64,000 bases of DNA from an uncultured SAR86 cluster bacterium (GTDB lineage: Bacteria; Pseudomonadota; Gammaproteobacteria; Magnimaribacterales; AG-339-G14): contig CACOJO010000001.1 of assembly GCA_902627595.1 (NCBI GenBank), positions 124,001 through 188,000 of the forward strand, read 5' to 3'. Shown in pieces: positions 18,619-32,012 of this stretch. The translations under genes and the position numbers were made by a program. Below the pieces are notes generated by a model that was not told where the DNA came from, did no database searches, and saw only the letters and a program-made list of their open reading frames with translations. Numbering within the stretch: position 1 is the first letter of the stretch; each line of letters opens with the position of its first letter.

Positions 18619-19599
18619 CTATTTTTTAGAGAACTCCTTTAAATATTCTGGGTATTTATTTTTTTTAAGTCTTGGTCCAATTTCAGAAACTCCTTTTGAA
18701 GCCAAAAAGTTACCAAATTTTGCCGATTCATTATTTTCCCAGCCTTCGCTCAAACCATGAATTACACCACCCGCAAACATATCTCCAGCGCCATTAGTGT
18801 CAACTGCCTTTGCTTCATAAGCAGGTATCTCATAGGTTTGTTTTTCCTCAAGAACAATAGTTGGGTTAACTCCATTGGTGATAAAAATTGTTTTTGCACA
18901 GTCTCTTAAGTCTTCGAAGTTATCGGAACCACAAAAAGTTTTTGCTTCTTCATGATTGCAAAATAAATAATCAATTTGCTTATCCATCCAAGATTTCAAA
19001 TCGTTTTTAAAGCCAGCAACAATTCCAGGATCGGAAAGACTCAAAGCTATTTTGATATCGGATTCGCGACAGCTTTCGACGAGTTTCTTTGCGGTATCCT
19101 TTGTATCTGGAGAAGTAACCACATAAGCTTCCATAAACAGAAGATTTGTCGAAGAAACCTGATGGAAATTTATTTCAGAGAATTTTGTTTCAGAACTAAC
19201 GCCAAGATAAGTATTCATTGTTCTTTCTGCATCGGGAGTGATCAAAACAATACAGTTACCGGTTTTACCATCTGATGATGTGACGCAATTTGATATTTCA
19301 ATATTATTGTCTTTTAAATCGGCGTTATAGATCTCACCATCTTCATCTTGCGCAACTTTTCCAATGAAACCAGCAGTAGTTCCCAAAGCTGCAGCTGCAT
19401 AAATGCTATTTGTTGCTGACCCTCCACATGAAGAAATTTGATTGTAATTCTGGTCTCGCAGAAAAGTTAGCAACTCATTCTGTTCCTCTTCAGAATTTAA
19501 AGTCATCAAACCTTTTTCTATGCCCAGATCATTAAGCACATCATCTTTGATAAGAAATTGTTTATCGACTAGTGCTGCTCCAAAACCAATAACTTTCAT
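18619..19599 (-). CDS. PfkB family sugar/adenosine kinase
   Basis: Ribokinase-fold kinase. SSCGGSATN (57-64) is the substrate-side motif, and VDTNGAGDMFAGG near residue 270 is the PfkB signature with the catalytic Asp. Overall pattern and the 326-residue length resemble bacterial adenosine kinase or related inosine/guanosine kinases. The exact substrate cannot be fixed by eye. The ATG overlaps the thiE stop (ATGA), so it is translated with thiD-thiE. Confidence 0.82.
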   Translation of the reverse strand: MKVIGFGAALVDKQFLIKDDVLNDLGIEKGLMTLNSEEEQNELLTFLRDQNYNQISSCGGSATNSIYAAAALGTTAGFIGKVAQDEDGEIYNADLKDNNIEISNCVTSSDGKTGNCIVLITPDAERTMNTYLGVSSETKFSEINFHQVSSTNLLFMEAYVVTSPDTKDTAKKLVESCRESDIKIALSLSDPGIVAGFKNDLKSWMDKQIDYLFCNHEEAKTFCGSDNFEDLRDCAKTIFITNGVNPTIVLEEKQTYEIPAYEAKAVDTNGAGDMFAGGVIHGLSEGWENNESAKFGNFLASKGVSEIGPRLKKNKYPEYLKEFSKK

Positions 19600-20222
19600 A
19601 ACTTTTTATACTCATCTAAAACATGTTTAGGATTTTTATAAAGGGCTTCACTTAGGGCAAAACAAGAATAGCCGCAATTTTTTACTTCCTTGATGTTTTT
19701 TTTGTTGATACCTCCAATAGCTACAAGAGGCTTATCAGTATAGCTTAGGAATTCCCTTTTTACGTTTTCATTTGTCTCCGAAATAGTCGACTTAGTATTT
19801 GAAGGATAAAAAGACCCAACTGCCAAATAAGTCCATCTGATTTCATCTTCAGGAGGATTGACCACCAGTTCCTTATTCCATTTACAAGATAAACCGCTTA
19901 TCAAATTATTTGTAATAAAGTCTTTGTTCTTTTTTAAGATTTCTAAGTTTTCTTCAGATGAGTAATCTTCTAAACCGAGGTGAAAGCCATCGGCACTTAT
20001 TTCCAAACAAATTTCGATATGATCATTGATAAGTAACTTGGCCTCATACTTTTTAGTCAACTTCAAAAGCGCATTTGCTTTTTCTTGAAAAGTCTTTTTA
20101 TCAAGACTTTTGTCTCTGTACTGTATGAGTTTAATACCTTCTTTAAGCAAGACTTCGGTTTTAGAAAGTAAATCGTTTTCTTTCAAACCATCGGGCGTAA
20201 TTGCATAAACTCCTTGAATCAT
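19596..20222 (-). CDS. thiE: Thiamine-phosphate synthase
   Basis: Joins HMP pyrophosphate and thiazole phosphate to thiamine phosphate. The TIM-barrel motifs are IQYRDKS (34-40), LLINDHIEICLE, DGFHLG and VAIGGI. Several are degraded relative to textbook ThiE: the phosphate-binding GxF loop reads AVGSFYPSNTKS. The 208 residues are normal. TenI-like proteins without synthase activity are a possible alternative. It sits between thiD and a PfkB kinase; thiC, thiG and thiH are not in the window. Confidence 0.85.
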   Translation of the reverse strand: MIQGVYAITPDGLKENDLLSKTEVLLKEGIKLIQYRDKSLDKKTFQEKANALLKLTKKYEAKLLINDHIEICLEISADGFHLGLEDYSSEENLEILKKNKDFITNNLISGLSCKWNKELVVNPPEDEIRWTYLAVGSFYPSNTKSTISETNENVKREFLSYTDKPLVAIGGINKKNIKEVKNCGYSCFALSEALYKNPKHVLDEYKKL

Positions 20223-20224
20223 TA

Positions 20225-20986
20225 TTAAATTTTAAAAATATTCTGATGAAGATGATTTCTTGAATTTTTTACTAAAACTTTCATTAGGTTTTGTGATTTC
20301 GAACAAGCATCCTTCAAACTTTTTTTATTTACCAAAAAGCATAAGATGGATGTCGATAAAGCACATCCACTACCGTGCATGATATTTTTCAACTTAGGAA
20401 CTTCGTCAATGTTTACTAACTCGCCTTTTGAGTAGAGATGACTTCTAATCTTTCCTTTTTTTAACTCTCCAGTTACGTAAACATTTTCAATGCCTTTATC
20501 TTTTAAAAACAAAATGCCATCTAAAATATTTTTTTTATTTGTAAGCGTTTTCAACTCATAAATGTTTGGTGTCAACAGAGTTGCTTTCGTATAGAGCTTT
20601 TGTATTAGTGAGTCCAAATCTTTTTTCAGAAAAAACTTTTTTCCAGTGCCGGATTTCAAAATGGGATCAATCACTACAATTTCAGGTTTGTTTGAAGCAA
20701 TTAAGTTACCCAATTTACTAGCTATTTTGATATTAGGAACCAAGCCAACCTTGAAGTACTGCAGTGAAAAGTTTTTTAAAAGATTCTTAAAAGTTTCATG
20801 AATATATTTTTCATCTTGAGGAATTATTTTTTCAAAACTTTTCAAATTTTGAACAGTCTCACAAGTAAGAATTGAGAGACAATGCTTGTCGTGATGATTT
20901 GCGATTAGTGCATCAACTTGAATTCCGGCTCCACCAGTAGGATCGTGTCCGGCGATAGATAGAATAAGGTTGTCTTCCTTGATCAT
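20225..20986 (-). CDS. thiD: Hydroxymethylpyrimidine/phosphomethylpyrimidine kinase
   Basis: Phosphorylates HMP and HMP-phosphate for thiamine synthesis or salvage. AGHDPTGGAGIQVD (12-25) binds the pyrimidine, and MHGSGCALSTSI near residue 210 is the anion-hole/catalytic region. The 253 residues are close to the usual ~266. It begins a thiD-thiE-kinase operon with 2 bp between thiD and thiE, and is divergent from argC, 41 bp away. Confidence 0.94.
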   Translation of the reverse strand: MIKEDNLILSIAGHDPTGGAGIQVDALIANHHDKHCLSILTCETVQNLKSFEKIIPQDEKYIHETFKNLLKNFSLQYFKVGLVPNIKIASKLGNLIASNKPEIVVIDPILKSGTGKKFFLKKDLDSLIQKLYTKATLLTPNIYELKTLTNKKNILDGILFLKDKGIENVYVTGELKKGKIRSHLYSKGELVNIDEVPKLKNIMHGSGCALSTSILCFLVNKKSLKDACSKSQNLMKVLVKNSRNHLHQNIFKI

Positions 20987-20995
20987 GCTTTAAAG

Positions 20996-21001
20996 TATAA
21001 T
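20996..21001 (+). promoter_or_regulatory. Candidate -10 element for argC
   Basis: A perfect TATAAT lies 26 bp before the argC ATG and would give a leader of about 20 nt. No good -35 hexamer is visible at 16-18 bp, so this is a candidate only. Confidence 0.35.
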
Positions 21002-21027
21002 GTTTTTGAAAAATTAAAAATAAATAA

Positions 21028-22008
21028 ATGTCTTTGAATATTGGAATAGTAGGCGCTACAGGCTATGTGGGAGAGGAGTTAGCTTCAATCGTTGAATCTA
21101 GAGAGGATTTGAGCCTTGCCTTTGTATCTTCTTTTTCGCATGAAGGGAAGGAATACAAAGAAGTCAATTCAAAAACGAATAGTAAATTAGTTTTACAAAC
21201 GATAGATCAAATGCCCGATGATCTTGATTATGTTTTTTTTGCAACCAAACATGACTATTCAATGGACTATGTTCCAGAAGTTTTAAAAAAAGGGGTAAAA
21301 GTCATTGATCTTTCTGCAGATTTTAGACTTTCAAATGGAAAACTTTGGCAGGAAACTTATGACAGCAAACACAGAGCAGACGATCTTTTACCTGAAGCAA
21401 TTTATGGTTTACCTGAATATTCCGCAAAAAAAATCAAAGCAGCTAATTTAGTCGCAGTACCCGGATGTTATCCAACTGCCTCCATTCTTGGATTGCTTCC
21501 AGTAATTCCTTACTTGCAAAAAAATTCAAAGATCATTTTGGATGCCAAATCAGGCATTAGCGGAGCTGGAAAATCTTCAGTAGAAAATGGCCTAGCTGAG
21601 GAAATTAAAGAAAATTTTAAGTCTTATAACGTTGGTTTTCATAGACATCAACCTGAAATAAAAGATTTTTTGAAGACAGAATTCAATATTGACCATGAGA
21701 TTATTTTTATCCCACATCTTTTACCGCTCTTCAGAGGAGAATACGTGACTATATACTGCGAAGTTACTCAAAGCGATTTGAGTCTTGCTCATTTATACAA
21801 AACTTATTACGAAAAGCATCAACTAGTAAGAATCAAAAAAAAGGGAGACATTGCTCAAATTAAAGATGTAATTAATACATTCTTTTGTGATATATCGGTT
21901 TCATATGCTTTCCAAAGTAATACAATTGTGATTAATTCAACTATAGATAACCTGTTAAAAGGTGCCGCAAGCCAAGCAATACAATGTTTGGATATAATGA
22001 CTAATTGA
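21028..22008 (+). CDS. argC: N-acetyl-gamma-glutamyl-phosphate reductase
   Basis: NADPH-dependent reduction of N-acetylglutamyl phosphate in arginine synthesis. [13 protein letters not shown] (6-18) is the dinucleotide fold, and Cys147 in AVPGCYPTA is the catalytic thiol. HRHQPE is the conserved substrate-binding stretch. The 326 residues are slightly short of the ~340 of related enzymes. It is 1 bp upstream of erpA. The next enzyme upstream in the pathway, ArgB, is encoded at 48.5-49.4 kb. Confidence 0.96.
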   Translation: MSLNIGIVGATGYVGEELASIVESREDLSLAFVSSFSHEGKEYKEVNSKTNSKLVLQTIDQMPDDLDYVFFATKHDYSMDYVPEVLKKGVKVIDLSADFRLSNGKLWQETYDSKHRADDLLPEAIYGLPEYSAKKIKAANLVAVPGCYPTASILGLLPVIPYLQKNSKIILDAKSGISGAGKSSVENGLAEEIKENFKSYNVGFHRHQPEIKDFLKTEFNIDHEIIFIPHLLPLFRGEYVTIYCEVTQSDLSLAHLYKTYYEKHQLVRIKKKGDIAQIKDVINTFFCDISVSYAFQSNTIVINSTIDNLLKGAASQAIQCLDIMTN

Positions 22009-22009
22009 T

Positions 22010-22357
22010 ATGGTAGAAAAATTTGTTCCAAAAGAACTTAACATAACAGAAAGCGCTGTTTTAAAGGTTAAAAAATTAATCGCTGAAGAAAATAAAAAAA
22101 ATCTGTATCTTAGAGTTTTTGTTACTGGCGGCGGCTGTTCAGGCTTTCAATATGGTTTTAAGCTAGATGAGAATACAGAAGATGACGATACTGTCTTGAA
22201 AGAGGATAGCGTGTCTGTATTGATAGACTCTTTGAGTATTCAATATCTTTTTGGCTCAACTTTAGATTATGTTGAAAATCTTGAAGGTTCAAAATTTGTA
22301 ATTGAAAATCCAAATGCAACAACAACCTGTGGTTGTGGAGCATCTTTTTCCATTTAG
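22010..22357 (+). CDS. erpA: Iron-sulfur cluster insertion protein ErpA
   Basis: A-type carrier that delivers Fe-S clusters to apo-enzymes such as IspG/IspH. The three conserved cysteines are Cys43 ([11 protein letters not shown]), Cys107 and Cys109 (TTCGCGASF). The 115 residues match ErpA. Context (argC upstream, anmK and an M23 peptidase downstream) matches the pseudomonad erpA locus and favours ErpA over IscA. The 3' end overlaps convergent anmK by 4 bp. Confidence 0.95.
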   Translation: MVEKFVPKELNITESAVLKVKKLIAEENKKNLYLRVFVTGGGCSGFQYGFKLDENTEDDDTVLKEDSVSVLIDSLSIQYLFGSTLDYVENLEGSKFVIENPNATTTCGCGASFSI

Positions 22358-23475
22358 TTTATTATTTCTCCCATTAAACAAGGCTTGGAACCTGTGACAC
22401 TGGTAAGTCTAATTTTTTGTTTTTCCAATCTCTTTTTTGCTAACCAAGCGAAAGTCATTGCCTCAACATCAAGAGGATCAACTCCTATATCTGATGTTTT
22501 GAAAAATTTAAGATTTTCATATTTTAGATCTTCAAACTTACTCATTAAATAATCGTTTTTCGTCCCACCACCACAAAAATAAACTTCGTAAAATCCCGAA
22601 CAGTATTTTTGTAGATCTTTTAAGATTGCTTGAAAAGTAATTTCGGTCAAACCAGATATTAAATCTTCATCTTTAAGTTTCTTCTTTTCATTAATTTCAA
22701 TTTTAAACTTTCTTAAATCATAATTTTCTACAGACTGACTCTTAGGAATTTCCTTTTTAAAGTAACTTGTATTTAAAAACTTTTGAATTGAATTTTTTAA
22801 TGCTAGAGGATTTCCTTTCTTGGCTAAAGCTCCTTTATTGTCATAATGTTTTTTACCATTAGTTATTTTTTTTACAGCTTGATCTATAAAGCAATTACCC
22901 GGTCCAATATCCCAACCAAGTATTTTTCCTTTTGAAGGGAGCAAAGTTATGTTGGCTATTCCACCAATATTTACTATTGCACGATTTACTTTTGCTTTAG
23001 ACATAAATTCGTTATGGAATGCAGGAGTAAGCGGAGCACCAATTCCACCATTTGCTATATCGCTTTGACGAAATCCATAAATTACTTTTATGCCTGTGAG
23101 CTTACTAATCAATTCTGGATTACCAATCTGTAAGCTAAAGGGGTTTTTTATCGAAGAATTATGCTTAATAGTTTGTCCATGACTTCCTATTGCTTTTATT
23201 TTTTTCCTATCTATTTTGGTTTTTTTGATTAATTGGTTTATACATTTACTAATGAGCTCTCCTAAAATGAGATCTAATTCTTTTTGTTTTTTAGAATAGT
23301 TAAGGACTTGATCGTTTAATACAAGTTCAAATATTTTATTTTTTATTTCTACAGGTATTTTCTTTGAAAAACGATTGATAACTTTATCCGATTTTGAAAA
23401 ATCAATTAATAAAGCATCAATTGAATCTGCCGATGTTCCAGATAGGACACCAATATAAATCTCAGATTTGGGCAT
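22354..23475 (-). CDS. anmK: Anhydro-N-acetylmuramic acid kinase
   Basis: Phosphorylates 1,6-anhydro-MurNAc during peptidoglycan recycling. The N-terminal [18 protein letters not shown] is the ASKHA phosphate-1 motif; [18 protein letters not shown] and [12 protein letters not shown] follow. The 373 residues are normal. It overlaps the upstream M23 peptidase gene by 14 bp. That coupling fits a cell-wall turnover operon. Confidence 0.95.
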   Translation of the reverse strand: MPKSEIYIGVLSGTSADSIDALLIDFSKSDKVINRFSKKIPVEIKNKIFELVLNDQVLNYSKKQKELDLILGELISKCINQLIKKTKIDRKKIKAIGSHGQTIKHNSSIKNPFSLQIGNPELISKLTGIKVIYGFRQSDIANGGIGAPLTPAFHNEFMSKAKVNRAIVNIGGIANITLLPSKGKILGWDIGPGNCFIDQAVKKITNGKKHYDNKGALAKKGNPLALKNSIQKFLNTSYFKKEIPKSQSVENYDLRKFKIEINEKKKLKDEDLISGLTEITFQAILKDLQKYCSGFYEVYFCGGGTKNDYLMSKFEDLKYENLKFFKTSDIGVDPLDVEAMTFAWLAKKRLEKQKIRLTSVTGSKPCLMGEIIN

Positions 23476-24748
23476 AAAATTTTAAGAATAGCTCATCAAG
23501 TCGATTGATCATCTTAATTGCATGATCAAGAAATTCTTTTTTTTCAATTTCTGAAATGGGTTTTGCATCAGGCAATTTTACTGTTAGAGGGTTTGTATGA
23601 TTTCCTCCAACTCTAAATTCATAGTGCAAGTGCGGCCCTGTCGCCAATCCTGTTTGACCTACATAACCAATAGTTTCCCCTTGATCCACTTTTGATCCAT
23701 TGCTTAACCTAGGGTTAAATTTCGATAAATGTGCATAGCGAGTGGAATAATCCTCTGAGTGTTTAATTTCAATTAGTTTTCCATAACCTCCTTTATTTCC
23801 TATAAAGGAAACGGTTCCAGAGCTTGTTGATCTGACTGGAGTTCCTGTTGGCGCTGCATAATCTACACCGGTATGAGCTCTAATTTTATTTAGCACAGGA
23901 TGTTTTCTTTTTAGATTATATCTTGAGCTTATGTAAGAAAATTCTACAGGAGTTCGCAAAAAAGCCTTCTTAACATTCTCACCACGTGTTGAAAAATATT
24001 CCTTGGAACCAGAAACTTTCGAAAAAAAGCGAATTGCTGAAAAAATATTTTTTCCTCTTTTAAATCTAGCTGCTTTTATGTCTCCATTTTTAATTTTTTC
24101 TCCCTTATAAAAATATTCTTCATAAAGAATTTCAAAACTGTCTCCCGATCTGATATCAAATACGAAATCTATATCCCAACCAAATATATAAACTAAATCC
24201 ATTATTACACTATCAGATATCCCTTCTTTCAGGGCAGATTGGTATAAAGACTCATCAATTGTCACAGAAGCAAATCTCTCCAAAACTTCGGGGACTCTTT
24301 CGTGATTTTTAATCGAATAACTTTTATCTTTTAATTCTGCTAAAACACCTTTCAAACCATTTCTTGTAACAAAAATTTCTATAGGGATTTTATTTTTAGA
24401 AAATGATATCTCAATAAAATCTCCTGTTTTTATATCAGCAAGTTTTTCTGACCCTTTTGTTTTGATTAAAGCTTTTATAAACCTATTATCTACTTCATTT
24501 GATGCCAATATCTTTATCAAAGTATCGTTTTTATCTACTTTAATTTTTTTTGATAATGCTCCTTTATAAATTTCTGTTTCTGAGTCGCTTTCTAAAACCA
24601 TTTGATCTCGAAAAGAAGTATCTGAAATTATTTCCGGAGCATAATTTTTTCCAAAATTAGCCCCAAAATTCAGATAAAGATAAAAGGCAATTGTTATGAC
24701 CAACAGGAAAAGCAAATAATATTTAATATCAAGAATTAAATTTTTCAT
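23462..24748 (-). CDS. M23 family murein endopeptidase (MepM-like)
   Basis: Periplasmic zinc endopeptidase expected to cleave peptidoglycan cross-links. Residues ~8-28 form a membrane anchor, 64-116 look like an OapA/LysM-type region, and the LytM/M23 domain follows. Zinc ligands are His292 and Asp296 (HTGVDYA) and His375 (GPHLHYE); His340 and His373 complete the site. The 428 residues agree with MepM/YebA relatives. Divergent tyrS and downstream anmK reproduce the pseudomonad order. Confidence 0.93.
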   Translation of the reverse strand: MKNLILDIKYYLLFLLVITIAFYLYLNFGANFGKNYAPEIISDTSFRDQMVLESDSETEIYKGALSKKIKVDKNDTLIKILASNEVDNRFIKALIKTKGSEKLADIKTGDFIEISFSKNKIPIEIFVTRNGLKGVLAELKDKSYSIKNHERVPEVLERFASVTIDESLYQSALKEGISDSVIMDLVYIFGWDIDFVFDIRSGDSFEILYEEYFYKGEKIKNGDIKAARFKRGKNIFSAIRFFSKVSGSKEYFSTRGENVKKAFLRTPVEFSYISSRYNLKRKHPVLNKIRAHTGVDYAAPTGTPVRSTSSGTVSFIGNKGGYGKLIEIKHSEDYSTRYAHLSKFNPRLSNGSKVDQGETIGYVGQTGLATGPHLHYEFRVGGNHTNPLTVKLPDAKPISEIEKKEFLDHAIKMINRLDELFLKFYAQI

Positions 24749-24813
24749 CTGCGTTTTAGAGTATCATTCCAAGAAATATTTAAATTTTATTGAGAAATAA
24801 TTAATTATATTTT

Positions 24814-26037
24814 ATGAGTTTATCAATTTCAGAAAAATTAGAAATATTAAAAAGGGGAGTAGAGGAAATCATCCCAGAAAAAGGTTTAGAAAAAAAACTT
24901 AGTAAAAATAAACCACTTATCGTAAAAGCTGGATTTGATCCAACTGCTCCTGACTTACATCTTGGGCATACGGTTTTGATAAACAAATTGAAACAATTCC
25001 AAGATCTTGGTCATATAGTTATTTTTTTAATAGGAGACTTTACAGGTATGATTGGTGATCCCTCTGGAGTAAGCGAAACTCGACCAATATTGACTTTAGA
25101 GCAATTAAAGAAAAATTCTAAAACCTACCAAGAACAGATTTTTAAAATTTTAGATAAGAAAAAAACAAAGATTGAATTTAACTCTTCATGGTTTAAAAAA
25201 ATGACAAGTGCGGACCTTATAAACTTAAGTTCAAAGATGACTGTTGCTCGAATGTTAGAAAGAGATGATTTTAATAATAGATATAAAGGAAACAAACCCA
25301 TCTCAATCCATGAGTTTATTTATCCTTTGGTTCAGGGTTATGACTCTTATGAACTCAAATCTGATATCGAGTTGGGTGGTACTGATCAAAAATTTAATCT
25401 ATTGGTAGGTAGAGATATACAAAAATCTTTTGGTATGGAAGAGCAAATAATTATGACATTGCCAATTTTAGAAGGGACGGATGGCGTAAAAAAAATGTCT
25501 AAGTCTTTGAATAACTATATAGGCTTGAGAGAAGATCCAAATCATATGTTTGGCAAGATAATGTCAATTTCAGATGACTTAATGTGGCGATACTTTGATT
25601 TGCTGAGCTTCAAAACGTCTGAAGAAATCAGAGAAATTAAGAAAAAAACTGAGAAAGGACTTAATCCGATGGAGGCAAAAAAAATGCTTTCAACTGAAAT
25701 TGTTGCAAGATTTCATGGAGAAGAAGAAGCGGTTTCAGCTGATAAAGAGTTCACAAATAGGTTTTCCAAAGGCAACAATCCTAAAGAAATTAAAGTTGTT
25801 ACTTTAAAGACAAAATCGTCTGAAATTTCTTTAGTAGATTTATTGTCTAGAGAGGATTTTGGAAAAAATAAGCTTTGTAAGAGTAAATCAGAGGCAAGAA
25901 GAATGATATCTCAAGGAGCAGTAAAAATAGATGGCAATAAGATTTTAAATGATGCTATTTTGGTCCCAAATCCTTCTGAAAATGTCTATCAAGTTGGCAA
26001 ATTAAAACACTTGAAAATTAAGCTGAAAAAAGGCTAA
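24814..26037 (+). CDS. tyrS: Tyrosyl-tRNA synthetase
   Basis: Class I aminoacyl-tRNA synthetase charging tRNA-Tyr. The HIGH motif appears as HLGHT (49-53) and KMSKS at 227-231. A C-terminal S4 RNA-binding domain runs from about 340. The sequence [12 protein letters not shown] and the 407-residue length fit the TyrRZ (TyrZ-like) type found in pseudomonads. It is directly upstream of the rRNA operon. No Shine-Dalgarno sequence is visible. Confidence 0.96.
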   Translation: MSLSISEKLEILKRGVEEIIPEKGLEKKLSKNKPLIVKAGFDPTAPDLHLGHTVLINKLKQFQDLGHIVIFLIGDFTGMIGDPSGVSETRPILTLEQLKKNSKTYQEQIFKILDKKKTKIEFNSSWFKKMTSADLINLSSKMTVARMLERDDFNNRYKGNKPISIHEFIYPLVQGYDSYELKSDIELGGTDQKFNLLVGRDIQKSFGMEEQIIMTLPILEGTDGVKKMSKSLNNYIGLREDPNHMFGKIMSISDDLMWRYFDLLSFKTSEEIREIKKKTEKGLNPMEAKKMLSTEIVARFHGEEEAVSADKEFTNRFSKGNNPKEIKVVTLKTKSSEISLVDLLSREDFGKNKLCKSKSEARRMISQGAVKIDGNKILNDAILVPNPSENVYQVGKLKHLKIKLKKG

Positions 26038-26044
26038 AACTTAG

Positions 26045-26080
26045 CTTTCTTATTATTAAAAGCCATGTATAATCGCTCGC
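26045..26080 (+). promoter_or_regulatory. Candidate rRNA operon promoter
   Basis: A perfect TATAAT at 26068-26073 is followed by the GC-rich discriminator CGCTCGCTCG, unusual in this AT-rich DNA and typical of stringently controlled rRNA promoters. The -35 region (CTTTCT, 26045-26050) is weak. The operon leader to the 16S start is about 165 nt. Confidence 0.55.
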
Positions 26081-26106
26081 TCGTGCCTAAGAAAAATAGG
26101 TTCGGG

Positions 26107-26119
26107 TGTTCTTTTAAAA
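26107..26119 (+). promoter_or_regulatory. boxA-like antitermination site in the rRNA leader
   Basis: TGTTCTTTTAAAA resembles the boxA consensus (TGCTCTTTAACA) recognised by NusB/NusE. A near-identical copy occurs in the 16S-23S spacer at 27854-27866. Confidence 0.5.
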
Positions 26120-26125
26120 TACAAA

Positions 26126-26149
26126 CAAGTAATTCGTGCGGGCACTTAC
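26126..26149 (+). other. 5' strand of the 16S precursor processing stem
   Basis: CAAGTAATTCG...CACTTAC is complementary, with few mismatches, to 27799-27822 after the 16S gene. The two would form the long stem enclosing pre-16S rRNA that RNase III cleaves. Confidence 0.65.
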
Positions 26150-26244
26150 CATTATTAATAAAGGTTAGTGTCAATTTTTAGATTATCGAAATTCGATAGT
26201 CACCTATTTTTATTATTTTTTTTAAAAAAATAATCGTTTAATTT

Positions 26245-27777
<1,533 letters not shown>

Positions 27778-27798
27778 ACAAATTACACGACTTTTATT

Positions 27799-27822
27799 GT
27801 GAGTGTCCGTTCGAATTACTTG
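27799..27822 (+). other. 3' strand of the 16S precursor processing stem
   Basis: Pairs with 26126-26149 (shared CGAATTACTTG core), closing the pre-16S stem for RNase III cleavage. Confidence 0.65.
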
Positions 27823-27853
27823 TCTTACTATTTTCATAGGAAAATAAGTGATG

Positions 27854-27866
27854 TGTTCTTTTAAAG
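27854..27866 (+). promoter_or_regulatory. boxA-like site in the 16S-23S spacer
   Basis: TGTTCTTTTAAAG repeats the boxA-like element of the leader, as in many bacterial rRNA operons where spacer boxA sustains antitermination into the 23S gene. Confidence 0.5.
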
Positions 27867-27879
27867 TATTGTTGATCCA

Positions 27880-27963
27880 GTAACTAAATTTATTTAGTTA
27901 CGACACTAATAATTAATGTTATCAATTATTAGTGCACCAAGTTTTAAGATAATTATCTTAAAA
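27880..27963 (+). repeat. Three tandem perfect hairpins in the tRNA-free 16S-23S spacer
   Basis: The spacer between 16S and 23S is about 249 nt and contains no tRNA gene. In its centre lie three adjacent perfect inverted repeats: 27880-27901 (10 bp arms, 2 nt loop), 27904-27934 (11 bp arms, 9 nt loop) and 27942-27963 (a 22 bp palindrome). All are AT-rich. They occupy the place where tRNA-Ile and tRNA-Ala genes sit in most gammaproteobacteria. Confidence 0.8.
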
Positions 27964-27974
27964 TGCTAATGGCA

Positions 27975-28026
27975 AATTTTGGCGCTTATTATTCGAAAGA
28001 CTTAACTTTATTAATTTAAAGTATTT

Positions 28027-28034
<8 letters not shown>
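27975..28034 (+). other. 5' strand of the 23S precursor processing stem
   Basis: AATTTTGGCG (27975-27984) pairs perfectly with 30959-30968. The following AACTTTATTAATTTAAAGTATTTTGTTAAG region pairs with few mismatches to 30923-30952. Together they form the extended stem that brings the 23S ends together for RNase III. Confidence 0.65.
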
Positions 28035-30922
<2,888 letters not shown>

Positions 30923-30930
<8 letters not shown>

Positions 30931-30968
30931 AATACTTTATATTAATAAAGTTTTATAACGCCAAAATT
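30923..30968 (+). other. 3' strand of the 23S precursor processing stem
   Basis: Complementary to 27975-28034; CGCCAAAATT at 30959-30968 is the perfect distal part of the stem. Confidence 0.65.
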
Positions 30969-30998
30969 AAAAGGATCTACAATACGAAACTAGAATTC

Positions 30999-31115
30999 TG
31001 CCCGATGACATTAGCAAGTGTGTCCCACCTGACTCCATCCCGAACTCAGAAGTGAAACCACTTAGCGCCGATGGTAGTGTGGCTCGTCCATGCGAGAGTA
31101 GGACATCGTCGGGCT
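30999..31115 (+). rRNA. rrf: 5S ribosomal RNA
   Basis: Complete 5S gene with CCCGAACTCAGAAGTGAAAC and GCGCCGATGGTAGTGTGG. Terminal TGCCCGAT pairs with ATCGTCGGGC. The flanks AACTAGAA (30989-30996) and TTCTAGTT extend the terminal stem by 8 bp. The 3' end is about 5 bp from the stop of the convergent pantothenate kinase gene, and no terminator with a T-run follows. Confidence 0.96.
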
Positions 31116-31120
31116 TCTAG

Positions 31121-31924
31121 TTAATTCTCAAGGGTTCCCAATGCAGTTGCAAACTCTCTGTTCTCAGGAAAAATCACTTCTAGACCGGAATATTCTATCC
31201 ATCTTGTAAGAAGCTCTTTATACAAAAAGTAATTGGGAGACCTGCCTACAACAACTATTTTTTTTAACTTAGCTGCCAGGGCTGTTGAAGCAGCTAGTCT
31301 TGCAACGTTTGTTGCAACAAGATAGATAATAGATTTACAAATATCCTCTTTTTCTAACTTATCCATCATATCTAAATTTCCAAGATGAACCGCAATACTA
31401 TCACTTGGCAAGTTACCTATAGGTCCAGATATAACGTCCTTCAATAAATAGTCTCCTATTTGACTTCCTCTTTTAGATAATTCGTTAATTTCCTCTGGGT
31501 CATCTATTTGAGTAGCTAACTTACACAATCCTTTAATAGTTCCTCCTCCAAGACCACTTCCACCAAGGTGAGTAGAGGTTTCGTTATTATAACCAACACA
31601 TGCAGTTCCTGATCCACAACTTAACACCAGAAAACTTGTATCTAATTGAGTAAGTTTCTGTGCTCCTAAACCAATACAGTCTATTTCATTTTTTTTCAGT
31701 ATATCCAGACCATCAAAATTGTCTGGAAGATCTAAATGTTTTCCTCCTGTTACAGATATACTTTTGATTTTTGAGTCTTTTTGAAAGTTTTTTAATATAT
31801 TATTTAAAGAAAGATGAATATTCTTTTCACTTTTGATTGATTTAAATGACAAATCGTTATTGGAATTGATAACGATATCAGAATTTGTTATCCCAAAATC
31901 AATTCCTAAGTCAATGTTATTCAT
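31121..31924 (-). CDS. coaW: Type II pantothenate kinase-like protein (CoaW/PanK type)
   Basis: ASKHA-fold kinase expected to phosphorylate pantothenate, the first committed step to coenzyme A. DFGITNSD (9-16) is the phosphate-1 loop, and Glu79 in NEIDCIGLGA matches the catalytic glutamate of type II PanKs. SCGSGTACVG and HLGGSGLGGGTIKGL (101-133) are the strongly diagnostic ATP-side motifs. The 267 residues equal staphylococcal CoaW. Most gammaproteobacteria use type I (CoaA) or type III (CoaX). It lies 88 bp downstream of the diiron protein on the same strand, and its end nearly touches 5S rRNA. An N-acetylglucosamine kinase-like relative is less likely. Confidence 0.8.
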   Translation of the reverse strand: MNNIDLGIDFGITNSDIVINSNNDLSFKSIKSEKNIHLSLNNILKNFQKDSKIKSISVTGGKHLDLPDNFDGLDILKKNEIDCIGLGAQKLTQLDTSFLVLSCGSGTACVGYNNETSTHLGGSGLGGGTIKGLCKLATQIDDPEEINELSKRGSQIGDYLLKDVISGPIGNLPSDSIAVHLGNLDMMDKLEKEDICKSIIYLVATNVARLAASTALAAKLKKIVVVGRSPNYFLYKELLTRWIEYSGLEVIFPENREFATALGTLEN

Positions 31925-32012
31925 TCACGGGATATATTAGATACAAAGTTCAAACTCATCTCTTTGAAAAAGAATATAAATCAAAGAGATGAAAATGTAA
32001 TAATTTTTAAAA

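Noticed and set aside
27778..28026. Possible tRNA-Ile or tRNA-Ala in the rRNA spacer
   Set aside because: No acceptor/T-loop pattern is present; the visible structure is three simple hairpins.
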